DNA from: Callorhinus ursinus | Lineage: Eukaryota; Chordata; Mammalia; Carnivora; Otariidae | Direction: 5' to 3' | DNA: 64,000 bases | NCBI RefSeq assembly: GCF_003265705.1 | Contig: NW_020312828.1 | Span: 60,266,212-60,330,211, forward strand | Part shown: positions 10,505 to 20,945 of the stretch, one piece after another | Layout: every line of letters starts with the position of its first letter | Position numbering within the stretch: the stretch's first letter is position 1 | Position numbers and translations under genes: made by a program | Notes under the pieces: generated by a model | The model's database searches: none | Seen by the model: the letters and a program-made list of their open reading frames with translations, nothing else | Told to the model about the DNA's origin: nothing

Positions 10505-11964
10505 ACAAAATACTATTTCAGGGAACCAATATTCTTTCCTAATATACCAAATAAAAACAAACAGTCTCAGGATCACAATAATAAATAAATAACTTCTAAT
10601 TATTCTAATAAATAAGTGGCTTCTTTGTATGTCATTTTTACTGATAAGAAGGCAATGGAGGAGAGTGGCAGAGGATGTCAAAAAAAAAAAGCACTGTTGC
10701 ATCACAATGGTTTACTTCCCTTTGAACTGTGTTTCAATCAAAGCAGGTTGATTTCCACTTCGTGGAAATGTTTCATTTCAAGCCACTGGAGTTTTATGAG
10801 TTTTTCTACCACATTTTACTGGAGGCTTGTAAATCTTATGAAATTCTGGAATGTCTAGACCATAAAAACCTGTCACTTGAACATGTTTTCTATAGAGATG
10901 TTTCTCCCCTATGCAGACTTACATGCTTTGCAAAGATTCATGGAAGAAAAAAAAAAAAAAAAAAAAAAAACCTTTAAGATATGTCCCACAGTACCTGAGT
11001 TAAAAGATCACCTTTTCAGTTGACCGGAATTTCACCTGTCACAGAAAAACCTTTTATAGAACTATCTAAAAGACTGAAGCCATTCATAATAATCATGATC
11101 TTAAAAGTTTATTACCTTTACCCTGTAGGCTTCTTGCATTCAATCCTGTTAAAGACACATAGTGAACGAACATTCATTGCCATTATTAAAGGAGGTAAGT
11201 GTGCCAGTAACTGAGAACCAGCTTTCAAGATTGCTGAAAAGAGGCCCCCCAAAATACAAATACTGCAACAAGGAAAAAGTACTACACACTTTTAATGAAA
11301 TACTACCAACTCCTGAATGCTGCTAAATGAATCATTCTTTCCTGCTCATAAGGTTTATCAATTTGGCCTCATAAGTAAACAGAAGCAAATTAGCATTATT
11401 TTCTATTTGTCTAAAACATTGAGGACTGCTAATCATGCATGAGAGTTTCCGTATTGTGATTCCTAAAGCTATTTGCGTCAAATCCCTCAGTCACCCATGT
11501 AAACAGTTTCAATGCATGGGCAGATGCTGATGGATGAATCCAAATACTTGTTTCATGCTACTTTTATGAATTCTACATGCAACCACTTTTTTATCCTAAA
11601 TATGAAGAGAAAGGTACTAACATTGCTTATGCCTTCAGATGGTTGGTGTCTGGGTTTAGGAAAGCCCTTCATATCAGGAAATGATTCTCTTCCCGGAGAG
11701 GAAGGAGTACCTGAAACCCTCCCACTGAGGCAGTAACCGTAAGTAGTTACATCAGCCAAGAATGGACCAGAATGTCTAGGTTAAGATAACTGGAAAGTTG
11801 TTTTAGTCTCTAAAGAAACAACCTTACATGTGGGACACCTGTGAGTCCCCACCCTGGGAATAAATGTGAAATGCCTGAAAATAAACATGTTAATTGAGTT
11901 ATCTCTCAACTGGGATACACACTTAGTACCACGTGACTTCCACTGAGGATATTGCGCACCAATT
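10503..11964. other. Non-coding stretch with a 24-bp poly(A)
   Basis: A 24-nt A-tract lies at 10947-10970. The 270 bp before it was examined as a possible retrocopy, but no known gene, SINE or L1 end was recognised and no clear TSD was found. The rest is unique AT-rich sequence. Confidence 0.45.
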
Positions 11965-12100
11965 TGGAACCAGAAGACCTAAGTTTGTTTGTTTTCTCTC
12001 ACTTAACTTGCTCTGTGACGTCAAATCATTTACTACTACTTCTCTGAGCTTGGTTTCCTCATTTGAATTAAAATATGGTCGACAGTTTTTAAGGTATTAG
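11965..12100 (+). mobile_element. MIR SINE fragment
   Basis: 'ttgctctgtgacgtcaaatc' and 'ctctgagcttggtttcctca' match the MIR core, followed by an eroded 'tttgaattaaaatatgg'. Confidence 0.75.
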
Positions 12101-12289
12101 TCAACTAATTGAATAGCTCACTGAATGGCCTCTGATCCCTTTAAGCCAACGACCAAAAGTTCTGGAGTGATGTTGGATCTTGGAGTGATACAATGAATTG
12201 CTCCGTGATGAACATAAAATTTGTTCATCCGATAACTCTTACAAACCTACCCTGTAAGTAATATGCAATCTGAATGCAATAATAATACC

Positions 12290-12460
12290 ACATGTGATGT
12301 GTATGGCATATTCCATCGCATTTTATATGTTTATCAAATCCTCACAGCCACTCACTGTAGTATTATATCAAATGAGGAAAATAAGTTCAGAAAAGTTATG
12401 AAAATTGCTCAAGATCACAGGAAGACACAGACTACAATTCCTCTGCTCTTTACTATATCA
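12290..12460 (-). mobile_element. MIR SINE, antisense
   Basis: 'caaatcctcacagccactca', 'aatgaggaaaataagttcag' and 'gctcaagatcacaggaag' follow antisense MIR order. Confidence 0.75.
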
Positions 12461-12500
12461 AAACCAAAAGAAGTGTTTAATCTTAAGACTAGAGAGGCAA

Positions 12501-12707
12501 GGGGCATCTGGGTGGCTCAATCGGTTGGGTATCTGCCTTTGGCTCAAGTCATGATCCCAGGGTTCTGGGATGGAGCCCCGCATTGGGCTCCCTGCTCCTT
12601 GGGCAGTGTGCTTCTCCCCCTCTCTCTACCCACCCCTCCCCTACTCCCGCTCGTGTTCACGCTCTCTCTCTCAAAATAAAATAAATAAAACCTTAAAAAA
12701 CAAAAAG
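12501..12707 (+). mobile_element. CAN-SINE (tRNA-Lys derived)
   Basis: Head 'ggcatctgggtggctcaatc' contains the tRNA A-box; 'catgatcccagggttctggg' and 'tggagccccgcattggg' form the B-box region; then a CT-rich block and an A-rich tail. Flanked by a 15-bp imperfect TSD: 'gactagagaggcaag' (12487-12501) and 'gattagaaagtcaag' (12708-12722), 12 of 15 identical. More diverged than the copy at 39121, so an older insertion. The plus-strand frame 12263-12679 runs into it and is spurious. Confidence 0.95.
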
Positions 12708-12929
12708 GATTAGAAAGTCAAGGTCGTAACTCTTAAAGAAGATAACCATGTGTCTACTTAGCATCATATGCAATGCGAGCCCAAAAATGAATGTTACATT
12801 TTCATTAAACAGGGAGTCTCAGGTAAATGAGTGATCTTGATCTCATAGTTCATAAGATTCACCTATTTTTACCTATACATAAATAGAGTCTAACTCTCAA
12901 GAAAACAATGTGGCATATTGGAAAAAAAA

Positions 12930-13115
12930 TATTCTAGAGTTAGAAGATCCAGCTTGACATTGCTACCCTGCTATTTACCAGTCATCTCTCACTTAGTGTC
13001 ATTTCCCAATCTGTTAAATGGATGTAATAATGTTGTAGGCAAAAGCACTTGCAAACTATATCTTCTATTATGAATATTGGTGATTAATCTTAATAACAGT
13101 AAACACTAATAAAAT
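12930..13115 (+). mobile_element. MIR SINE
   Basis: 'ctgctatttaccagtcatct', 'tcatttcccaatctgttaaa' and 'tggatgtaataatgttgtag' are in MIR order. Confidence 0.75.
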
Positions 13116-13924
13116 ACATGGTATAATAATATAATAATCTCTTTTAACATATATTTATCTGTCATCAAAGCACATATAAAATAAATTACATTAACTTAAA
13201 TGAAGGGGAGGGGGAGGAAAAGAACCACGTAGGAACTAGAAAAAAGTCCAAATTATAAAGCACAGTTAGAAAAATTAACTTATCAGTTTTAAATACTTCT
13301 TCAAGTCTGGAAACTGCAGAAAAATTACTGTTAATTCTCAAAGAATCAAAATTAAGGAAATTCTATTGAACATTTTTAAATTTATGACCCTCCAAATGCA
13401 TAAATAACCCTAAAATGGATATTTGGGCATAGAGTAAAGAACACATTTTGGCATAGTAAAATAAATAAAGCATCCTTAATACAGTATTAAACTAGGTTAT
13501 AAAACACACAGGAAACAATGAGGTTACTAAAGCAGCTACTCAATAAGCCTTTTTGTAATGCATGACCTAGAGTCATCATAGACACAAAGTAAGATGTGTA
13601 CCAAGGTAGGTGTCAGAAAGGAACAAATACCTGACACCAGTGAAAATGAATAGACATATAAGATAAACTGGGGGCTCAGTAGCATGGCAACTGGAATGTG
13701 ACATGGGGTGGACAATGGAGAATAGGAAAAGAAAGGTTGAATTTCATTCTGTTACTGACATTAAAAAAAAAAAAAAGTCTGGCCCAAAGTGAAGGAACAG
13801 GAAATATATATTGGACTCTGCCACCCTCTGTTTCCTGACACAGAGCTCTTAAAACCCTTGTAAACAGGGGTGCTGATGCAGAGCTCCTAAATCTCTTGTG
13901 ATTTCCTCAGTGACTCTAGCATTT
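13116..13924. other. Non-coding, AT-rich unique stretch
   Basis: No repeat or gene recognised. An A14 tract lies near 13762-13775. Confidence 0.45.
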
Positions 13925-14373
13925 TTTTGTCCTAATGAGGTGACTCTTGCTGGGTCCCTATGATGGCTCCTGGATGTGGGTTAGTCACCAGAAAGACCTT
14001 CAAACAGGGGAGAGGAGCTGGAAATGGAGTTAAAAAGCAATCATGCCTACACAGGGAAGCCTCCATAAAAATCCCATAGTATGGGGTTTGAGGAGCTTCC
14101 GGACTGGTGAACACATCCATGTACTGAGAGGATGGCCCACCCCATATCCACCGGGACAGAAGTTCCTGGGCTCAGGACCCTTCTAGATCTCACCCTATGT
14201 ATCTCTTCATCGGGATGTTCATCTGTATCCTTTATTATACAATAAACTGACAGAGGTAAGAAAGGTGTTTCCGAGTGTTCTAGCAAATAATCAAATTCAA
14301 GGAGGGGGGTCATGGGAACCTCCAATTTGCAGCTAAGTAGGACAGATGTTGTGGGTGACCTGGGGATCCACTA
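13925..14373 (+). mobile_element. LTR-like (endogenous retrovirus-type) relic, first part
   Basis: 'gaagcctccataaaaatccc', 'gaggagcttccggactggtg', 'ctatgtatctcttcatc' and a polyadenylation signal 'aataaact' at 14241 fit an old LTR-type repeat; 'tcatgggaacctccaattt' continues it. It is interrupted at 14373 by a Tigger-type transposon and resumes at 15324. Family not assigned, no coding potential, small frames within it are spurious. Confidence 0.55.
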
Positions 14374-14574
14374 CAATAGTCCCCTCTTATCTGCAGGGGA
14401 TAAGTCCCAAGACCCCCAGCAGGTGCCTGAAACTGTGGATAGTACTGAACCCTATACACAGGATGTTTTTTCCCTACACAAACATACCTCCGATAAAGCT
14501 GAATTTATAAATCAGACACAGTAAGAGATTAACAATAATAACCAATAATAAAACAGAACAATTGTAACAATATA

Positions 14575-15038
14575 CAGGCATACCACAGCAATTTTGCAGG
14601 TTTGGTTCCAGACCACCACAATAAAGCAAATACCGCAATAAAGCAAGTCAAATGAATTTTTTTTGGTTTCTCGGTGCATATGAAAGTTATGTTTACACTA
14701 TTCTATAGTCTATTAAGTGCACAATGGCATTATGTCTTTAAACAATGTTGTATTTTTACATACCTTAATTTAAATACTTTATTGCTAAAAAATGCTAAAC
14801 AATCATCTGAGCTCTCTGCAAGTTATAATCACTAATCACAGATAACCATAACCAAATATAATAATGAAAAGTTCGAAATGTGGCGAGAATTACCAAAACA
14901 TAACACACAGGACACAGAGTAAGCAAACACTGTTGGAAAAACCGGTGACAGTAGACTTGTCCACACCAGGTTGCCCTACACCTCCAATTGGTAAAGAACG
15001 CGATACCCGCCAAGTGCAATAAAACAAGGTATGCCTGT
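14575..15038 (-). mobile_element. Tigger1, internally deleted
   Basis: Terminal inverted repeats 'caggcatacc' (14575) and 'ggtatgcctg' (ending 15038) with Tigger1 subterminal sequence: 'ggtttggttccagaccacca', 'gcaataaagcaagtcaaatg', 'actttattgctaaaaaatgc' and 'gcgagaattaccaaaacata'. Full-length Tigger1 is about 2.4 kb with a DDE transposase; here the two ends join near 14830 and the transposase is absent. The target duplication is TA (14573-14574) on one side and a mutated TG on the other. The 130-codon minus-strand frame 14795-15187 crosses the junction into the host repeat and is not a gene. Confidence 0.9.
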
Positions 15039-15064
15039 GCTGTAAGAAAAGTTGTGTAAACGTG

Positions 15065-15090
15065 CTCTCTCTCTCTCTCTCTCTCTCTCT
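15065..15090. repeat. (CT)n microsatellite
   Basis: 26 bp of CT dinucleotide inside the outer Tigger-type element, at a position where that family already carries a short CT run, so probably expanded in place. Confidence 0.9.
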
Positions 15091-15323
15091 GTTTCAAAGC
15101 ATCTTTTTGTACTGTACTCACCCTTCTTGTGACAATACGAGGTGATAAAATGACCACGGGAGGAGAGGAAGTGAGGGAATGATGCACGCGTTGTGACGTA
15201 CAGTTAGCCTACAAGTGACCTTCTGATGATTCGACAGAAGGAGGTCCGTCTGCTCCCTGGCCTCCGATGGCGGGCATCATTGGTGACTGCCGAAATCGAA
15301 ACCACAGATAAGGGGGATCGCTG

Positions 15324-15426
15324 CAGTTGTGATTGGCATCTGATTGGCGGGCGGTTTTGTGTGTCTGACCCGTTAGCCTGTGGGGTCTGTGCTAACTCCA
15401 GTTAGTGTCAAAACTGAACAGATTTG
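15324..15426 (+). mobile_element. LTR-like relic, second part
   Basis: 'gattggcatctgattggcgg' and 'acccgttagcctgtgggg' continue the element interrupted at 14373. It is interrupted again at 15427 by a CAN-SINE. Confidence 0.55.
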
Positions 15427-15640
15427 GGACACCTGGGTGGCTCAGTCAGTTAGGCGTCTGCCTTCGGCTCAGGTCATGATCCCAGGGTCCTGGGATCGAG
15501 CCCCGCATGGGCTCCCTGCTCAGCGGGGAGCCTGCTTCTCCCTTTCCCACTCCCCCTGCATGTGTGCACGCTCACTCTCTCTCTCTCCCTCTCTCTCTCT
15601 GTCAAATAAATAAATAAAATCTTAAAAAAAAAAAAAAAAG
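15427..15640 (+). mobile_element. CAN-SINE (tRNA-Lys derived)
   Basis: Head 'acctgggtggctcagtcag', B-box region 'gggatcgagccccgcatggg', 'ctcagcggggagcctgcttc', a CT-rich block, 'taaataaataaaatctta' and an A-tail. The TSD is 'aactgaacagatttg' (15412-15426) and 'aattgaacagacttg' (15641-15655), 13 of 15 identical. It sits in the LTR-like relic. The plus-strand frame at 15380-15613 is translation of the SINE. Confidence 0.97.
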
Positions 15641-15720
15641 AATTGAACAGACTTGTAGGACACCTAGCTGCTTTCGGAGAATTGCCTGGTGTGGGGGAAA
15701 AACCCTACACATCTGGTATC
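15641..15720 (+). mobile_element. LTR-like relic, third part
   Basis: 'ttgtaggacacctagctg', 'cggagaattgcctggtgtgg' and 'ccctacacatctggtatcag' complete the element begun at 13925. Confidence 0.55.
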
Positions 15721-16179
15721 AGAAGGGACTTCTCACTCTTCTTCACCATGTTATTCCACATCTCATACTGAAATTTGTTTCCAAATTGGACCAAACACAA
15801 AGAGAGAGAGAGAATATTTTCTGTAAAACATTCTCAAGTCATATCTCTAGTCATAAATTAGGACATCCTCCTATATGCTTCTGGCCAGCATAGTTTTCCC
15901 ACCTAAATATAAGACCTGTATCATCTCATTGGCCCCCAATCTAATCCTGCTTTTACAAAGTGATATTGGGGTTCCTGGATCTGGCAGCCCTCTGCCAAAA
16001 TACAATAGGGCATCTTCACCTAAATGGCCTCCTTCAGTATGCAGAGACCAAGTTACTTAGTAACTGCACAAACTAATATTTTGAGAATATCTACCAGATG
16101 CATTATTATACTTTAGAAAGGACAATAGTAAAGAAACCACAGTAATCAAAAAGCTTGCACTGTACCACCAGGAAAGAGT
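15721..16179. other. Non-coding unique stretch
   Basis: No repeat or gene recognised beyond a short (GA)n near 15802-15812. Confidence 0.45.
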
Positions 16180-16350
16180 GTCACCAGCAGATACGGACCT
16201 ACCACGAACTTAGCTCTCAGATAAACCTGGACAAAAAACCAACTTGCTGGCTGTGTTACCTTCAACCTCTCAGAGCTTCAGTATTCATACCAAAGATTAA
16301 TAATACCCATCTCTGAGATAATACAGATAAAGCCCTTTTTTGTACCAAAG
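16180..16350 (+). mobile_element. MIR SINE, diverged
   Basis: 'ctggctgtgttaccttcaac', 'tctcagagcttcagtattca' and 'ttaataatacccatctctga' are in MIR order. Confidence 0.7.
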
Positions 16351-17239
16351 ACTGGTATTTTAAAAAGATCTATTGTTTGGTATTATTATTAATGTGCTCT
16401 TTCTATATAATCTCTTAAATAGTCTTTCAAAAAATAGTTTATAAGAAGAGATTAGATTAAGTAGTCCTAATGAGTTGCAAAAGGTATCTTTACCATAGAA
16501 AGCTTTTTATATTTTATGAGAACAGTCTAAAGAAAAGTACTCTACAAAGAGATTATTTAACTTCTTCAAAAACACTGATAATTTAAATTGCTCTCCCACC
16601 TTCCAGCTTCCACTATGTAAATCTACCTGGGCACAAGTACGCACTATTATGCCAGAGTGGTTTGATGTAATTTAGGTATCCAATGCCGTCACACATTTCT
16701 CAACCCTTGATACCTATGGTATACTGTATCTCCACAAATAAAAAAGGCAAACATTGCATCCTGACAAACCTGGTATCATACACATTGGCTATGGGCATTT
16801 CTAGTGCAAGGCATGTCTCTTTAAATAGGTCTTATATTTAAACATGCTCACCAAATATCATGATGCCAGGACTTCACCAGTTTGCCTCTGAATATCAAGA
16901 CAAGACTTTCCAAATCAGGTAAGACACGAACTGTATTTTCCCCCCTAGGTATTTGTTCACTAGTTGGTTTCCTTGGGGCAACAGAAAAGGCTTAAGTGGC
17001 TGACATTCACTACACCAGTTAGAACAAAACAATGGGGTCTCTCATTTCTTTCTAAGCATAATTCGGAAAGTATAGAAGAGGATTCTAAGCTCCACACCCC
17101 CAAAAAACCAAACCCACAAAATAAAACAACCCCCCACACACACACACAAAACAAAAAACAAAAGAGCACTATAACTGAGATCAAAGCTTACATGTTTCAA
17201 GAACACCACTGTTAGGTTTCAGGTTAAAAGAAGAGTGTT
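16351..17239. other. Non-coding, AT-rich unique stretch
   Basis: No dispersed repeat or gene recognised. 17095-17165 is a C/A-rich low-complexity run that gives artefactual open frames on both strands. Confidence 0.45.
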
Positions 17240-17345
17240 CACTTGTTTAGAAAATATTTACTGAGCATCTAGTATATAAATATCAGACTCTCGTCCTCAC
17301 TCTGGGAATGTGGTGGTGAATGAGACAGACAGTAAGTTTTGGCCT
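17240..17345 (-). mobile_element. L2 LINE 3' end, antisense
   Basis: 'aaaatatttactgagcatct' and 'gtggtgaatgagacagacag' match the reverse complement of the L2 terminus. Confidence 0.65.
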
Positions 17346-17432
17346 TCTATTTAAAATGGCTTCTCCCTTGGAGCACTGGCCTTGTGAATTTGCAGCTGCA
17401 AAATCAGACCCGGCCAGGGAGGCAAACGATGG

Positions 17433-17655
17433 CAATGGTAAGGCATGAACTTTGGAGTCTCAATGGTCAGAGTTCAGTTCCTGGCATCCCTATATTGTAA
17501 CCTTGGCCAGTCTGCTTAATGTCTCTGAGCTTGAGTGTCCTCTGTTGTAAAGTCAGAAGAGCGAGCGTGCCTGCCTCATAGGACTATTGTGAGGACCAGC
17601 TGGTTCAGACTGTTGAAGGTGCCTAGAACATAGATGACACTAACCAAAAAGCAAT
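17433..17655 (+). mobile_element. MIR SINE, near full length
   Basis: 'catgaactttggagtctca', 'gtaaccttggccagtctgct', 'tgtctctgagcttgagtgtc' and 'cataggactattgtgaggac' are in MIR order. Confidence 0.85.
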
Positions 17656-19261
17656 TTCTTCCATTCCTTCGTTCAAGCCCAAATATCCTCAGTGGATAGT
17701 GGAAACACATAAAGGCGAAACATTGATATAATAACTTCGGTTTGTCTCTGAAATCAAGGTGGGGCTCACCTTAGAGTAGGTACTATTTATGTTTGAGTCT
17801 TCTATTAGCAATGTGAGAGAATGCAAAAGAAGAGTAGCACAAGGCCTCCTTGTATCATTCTTTATTTTAATCAATGATGCCTTAACTTTAAGAAGCTTAA
17901 AGTAGAAAGAAGGAAATCACAAAACTCCGAGGTGCCTGAATCTATAAGTGCTCACAAAAAAAAAAAAGAAACTTCCATCACTTCTACTAGAGACCTATAT
18001 GAGAACTGAGATACCACTTTCTTCTCACTAACCTTTCTCAGTTTTGAAAATAAAGCTCAAACACTTTGCCTCCATTCAGCTCAGTAAAGGTAGCATAGCA
18101 GCTTAAACATAAAAGCGCAAACACTGCAAAGAAAAAAAAAAAAACCACCAGTGGCTGGCTGCCAGCTCTTGGCCAATCAGTCCTCACAAGGAAGGTTGCG
18201 TCAGAGGCTTCCAGCCTGCTGGAACCTCTGCAGCTGCCTGCAACGCAAGCTTGGACCACCCAGGCCGAAGTGGACTGGCATCTGGAGAAACACACAAACA
18301 ATGGAGAACGTTAGAGCCTTGCATTTCCGAGCCAGAGATTCTGTCACTAGGCTGAGCCTGGTCTTTGAGAAGTCCTAGGCAAAGAAGAAATCTAGGATAA
18401 GCTAAATGGCTCTACTATTAAATCCCTGTCTCGGGTCAGCAGCATAACCCCCAGGATGGAAAAATATTTTTTCAGTGGAAAATCACCCGTATTAGTGTTC
18501 ATGGATCTAGTTTTCAACTGGTGTTGGGCTCTCACCCAGTGTAATTAACATCTTACCTGTGGGTGGCTGGTAGAATTGCTTTACACCTCTCTCATCATCC
18601 CAGCCCCAATACTTCCTGAAATGGTTTATACAAACAGATAGGAGGTGATGTTCCTAAAGATAGACTATTTGGTTGAGGGCTCTGTGGTAGCCCCTCCATT
18701 CTGCTTTCGGCAAATTTATTTTTCTAATTTAATGTCAGAAGGAGGCCTACATCACTCAAAGGTTTGCTCAAACGCAAGCCATGCCAACTTGTTATAATTA
18801 CAGTGAGATACAATAGCGGACGTGGGGGACGCTAATTAATGAGTTGGACCTCAAATCCCAGACAGAGAGCCAAGTACGTGGACTTCTATCAGATCTGAAT
18901 GGAAACTCTGCCCCACTGATGATGGATGTCTCTGGGAAATACGCACCCTCCTCACACCCAAAGTACAGATACTTGGGAAGGCGTAGGAGAGAAACATCCT
19001 GCTAAGATTGAAATTGAAACTAAAACCTGGGGAAAAGCACTGATCCTAATCCAGACACTCGGATTTAATTGGTCCTTATGCAGCCTGAGCATCAAGACTG
19101 TCTTTATTCACCAGGTGACACTAATGGCAGCCAAGGTTGAGAAACCCTACAAAGATTCCTTAGATAATACTTACTGCTTTAATGGAAAATTTAACTAGGA
19201 AATCAGTGTATCATGGCATAGTAATTTACTAGATCTATCAGAACAAAACAGCGACAATTTA
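17656..19261. other. Non-coding stretch, repeat-poor
   Basis: No exon or confident repeat. The 18150-18270 part is relatively GC-rich, with a CCAAT-box-like 'ggccaatcag' at about 18171, 'ttgcgtcaga' at about 18197 and paired 'cagcctgctgg'/'cagctgcctgc' motifs. Overlapping small frames on both strands have no domains. Confidence 0.45.
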
Positions 19262-19400
19262 CTAGGTTGCGCTGTAGGTGTTCACTCTGTCTCCCGAACT
19301 AGACTGGAGGCTTCAGGAGGGTGTTTTATCTCTAGCTTCTGGGAGAGAGCTCTAGACATAGTAAATGTAATAGAAGCATTTGCTCAATAATTGGACAGAT
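19262..19400 (+). mobile_element. L2 LINE 3' end
   Basis: 'ttcactctgtctcccgaact', 'gactggaggcttcaggaggg' and 'catttgctcaataattgga' follow L2 3' UTR order. Confidence 0.7.
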
Positions 19401-20235
19401 GCTCAGAAAATGTCACATTGTGTGTTTAAACAGAAAGACTAAGACTTTACAGAAACATGTTTTCTACCATCCTCTAAAGTATTTACTTTCAAATTTTAGT
19501 GTGCATGAGAATCTTATTAAATGTGTAGTTTCTATGCCTCCCCCAGAACCTAATGTCAGACCAAGAAAATTCAGTTCGTTTCAGCAGCAACTTCATATGA
19601 ATTCCTCCAGTGCCTAGTACAACGCAGGAATAAAACAACAAAATGGTACAATCTGTACCATCTGAGATGAGAATCCACAGCCAGCTAAATGCAGGTAAGA
19701 AAGGGTTTCTTTCATCTTAGCTCTTGAAGCCAAAGCTGGATCAGAGGTTCACGGTACCAAGAACATAAACGAGTTGATGTTTATCGTCAATCACGACAAT
19801 TCAACACACAGAGAAAGCTGCTCTTACCGATTTAAGATAAATAGTGGAGAGTCGGTGGACTGAATATTCTGGATGCTGTGTGGGATCCTTGCTAGTCAGA
19901 GGCAGTGTTTCTGGCTGAGAGCTGCACTTTCTACCCGGTGAAGGGAATCCAGATGAGTTTCCTTCTAGAGTGCATTGCAGAGCTCTAATTGAGGCTGCAT
20001 TTCTTGTTATCTAAAGAAGCTCTGCAAGAGCCAAGTTTCAGGAAAATCAAGAAAGCAAGCCATCTTATGTTATCCGAAGAGATTGGGCAAAATACACTGT
20101 GGCATAAAGTTCTAATATTGTTGCAAAACAGAAAGGTTCCTGCTTGCAGTTCTCCCTCTAGAGTTAGTATGGCCCAGGATTTAAAAAGTTTTATCTTCTC
20201 CAAGTCACTGGCTTAGAACTTAATGATGCCTTTAT
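19401..20235. other. Non-coding, repeat-free stretch
   Basis: No repeat or gene recognised. Several CpGs persist near 19780-19860 (for example 'tttatcgtcaatcacgacaa') in otherwise CpG-poor surroundings. Confidence 0.4.
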
Positions 20236-20445
20236 AAGGACTCCATTCAAATCCTGGTCTACCTATATACTTGCTGTGTGACCCTGGATGAGTTACTTAA
20301 CCTCTCTGAATCTCGGTATACTCATTTTGATCACAGGGAAACTATTTGGTTACCTCACAGAGTTATTGTGAGGATCAAATGTAACGTACCCTGTACGGTG
20401 CCAACACGTGTTAGCTGATAATAATAATTATCATCATTATTATTG
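20236..20445 (+). mobile_element. MIR SINE, near full length
   Basis: 'caaatcctggtctacctata', 'gctgtgtgaccctggatgag', 'acttaacctctctgaatctc' and 'cagagttattgtgaggatca' are in MIR order; the tail includes an ATT-rich run. One of the clearest MIR copies here. Confidence 0.92.
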
Positions 20446-20614
20446 TCTTCCTTGCCTCCCTCTGGTTCTAGGCAAAGTAAAGTTCTTCATGCCCAGTTGT
20501 CCAGGTACAATCCTGCGCTTACCCTATACTGTTTTAGTTGAAGCTCTGATCTATTTTCTCTATCCTTCTTTGTACAGAGGACCACCCAAAATCAGCCCAG
20601 ATGAAAGCTTTAGT

Positions 20615-20945
20615 TTAGCTTCTGTAACAAATAAACCCCCCAATTTTAACAGCTTAACACCTTAAAAACCGATTTCTCACATAACAGTCCAAAACTAGTG
20701 TTCCTGATTGGTAGATAGTTTTACTCAATGACTGGTGATTAAGGGACCTGCTCCCTTCATCTCTAGCTCACCATCCCCAAGGCTTCAAAGGATTCTGCGT
20801 CCAACTGGCAGACAGGGAAATGGAGAAAGAAGAATTTCAGCCTGTATCTTAAGAGCCCTCCCCAGAAGTGAGTCTCCTCCCTGCCAGGCTGGTTCCATGG
20901 GTAAGAGGTGTCATAAGGCCACACCTAAAAGGGGAATAGAAAACA
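20615..20945 (+). mobile_element. Old interspersed repeat, family not assigned
   Basis: 'ttttaacagcttaacacctt', 'atttctcacataacagtcca' and 'aggccacacctaaaagggg' are blocks of a common mammalian repeat that I recognise by pattern but cannot name. Small frames within it are not genes. Confidence 0.45.

Larger units (their letters stand above)
14374..15323 (+). mobile_element. Tigger-type (pogo/Tc1) non-autonomous DNA transposon, split by a second Tigger
   Basis: The left end 'agtcccctcttatctgcagg' and the right end, read in reverse complement as 'cgatcccccttatctgtgg', form inverted terminal repeats. Internal blocks 'gtaagagattaacaataata' and 'gatgattcgacagaaggagg' match a Tigger/MER44-like element that I recall but cannot name with certainty. 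A TA precedes the left end (14372-14373), with a decayed 'ca' after the right end. A 464-bp Tigger1 copy lies inside, leaving about 486 bp for this element. Confidence 0.75.

Noticed and set aside
10680..10970. Possible processed pseudogene ending in A24
   Set aside because: No known gene recognised upstream of the tract and no convincing target-site duplication; could be an isolated homopolymer.
12263..12679. 138-codon plus-strand frame
   Set aside because: Runs from an antisense MIR into a CAN-SINE; no domain.
14795..15187. 130-codon minus-strand frame
   Set aside because: Crosses from a deleted Tigger1 into its host transposon; it does not contain the transposase.
15427..15640. tRNA-like A- and B-boxes
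   Set aside because: They belong to the CAN-SINE head (as in the other SINE copies); no complete cloverleaf, so not a tRNA gene.
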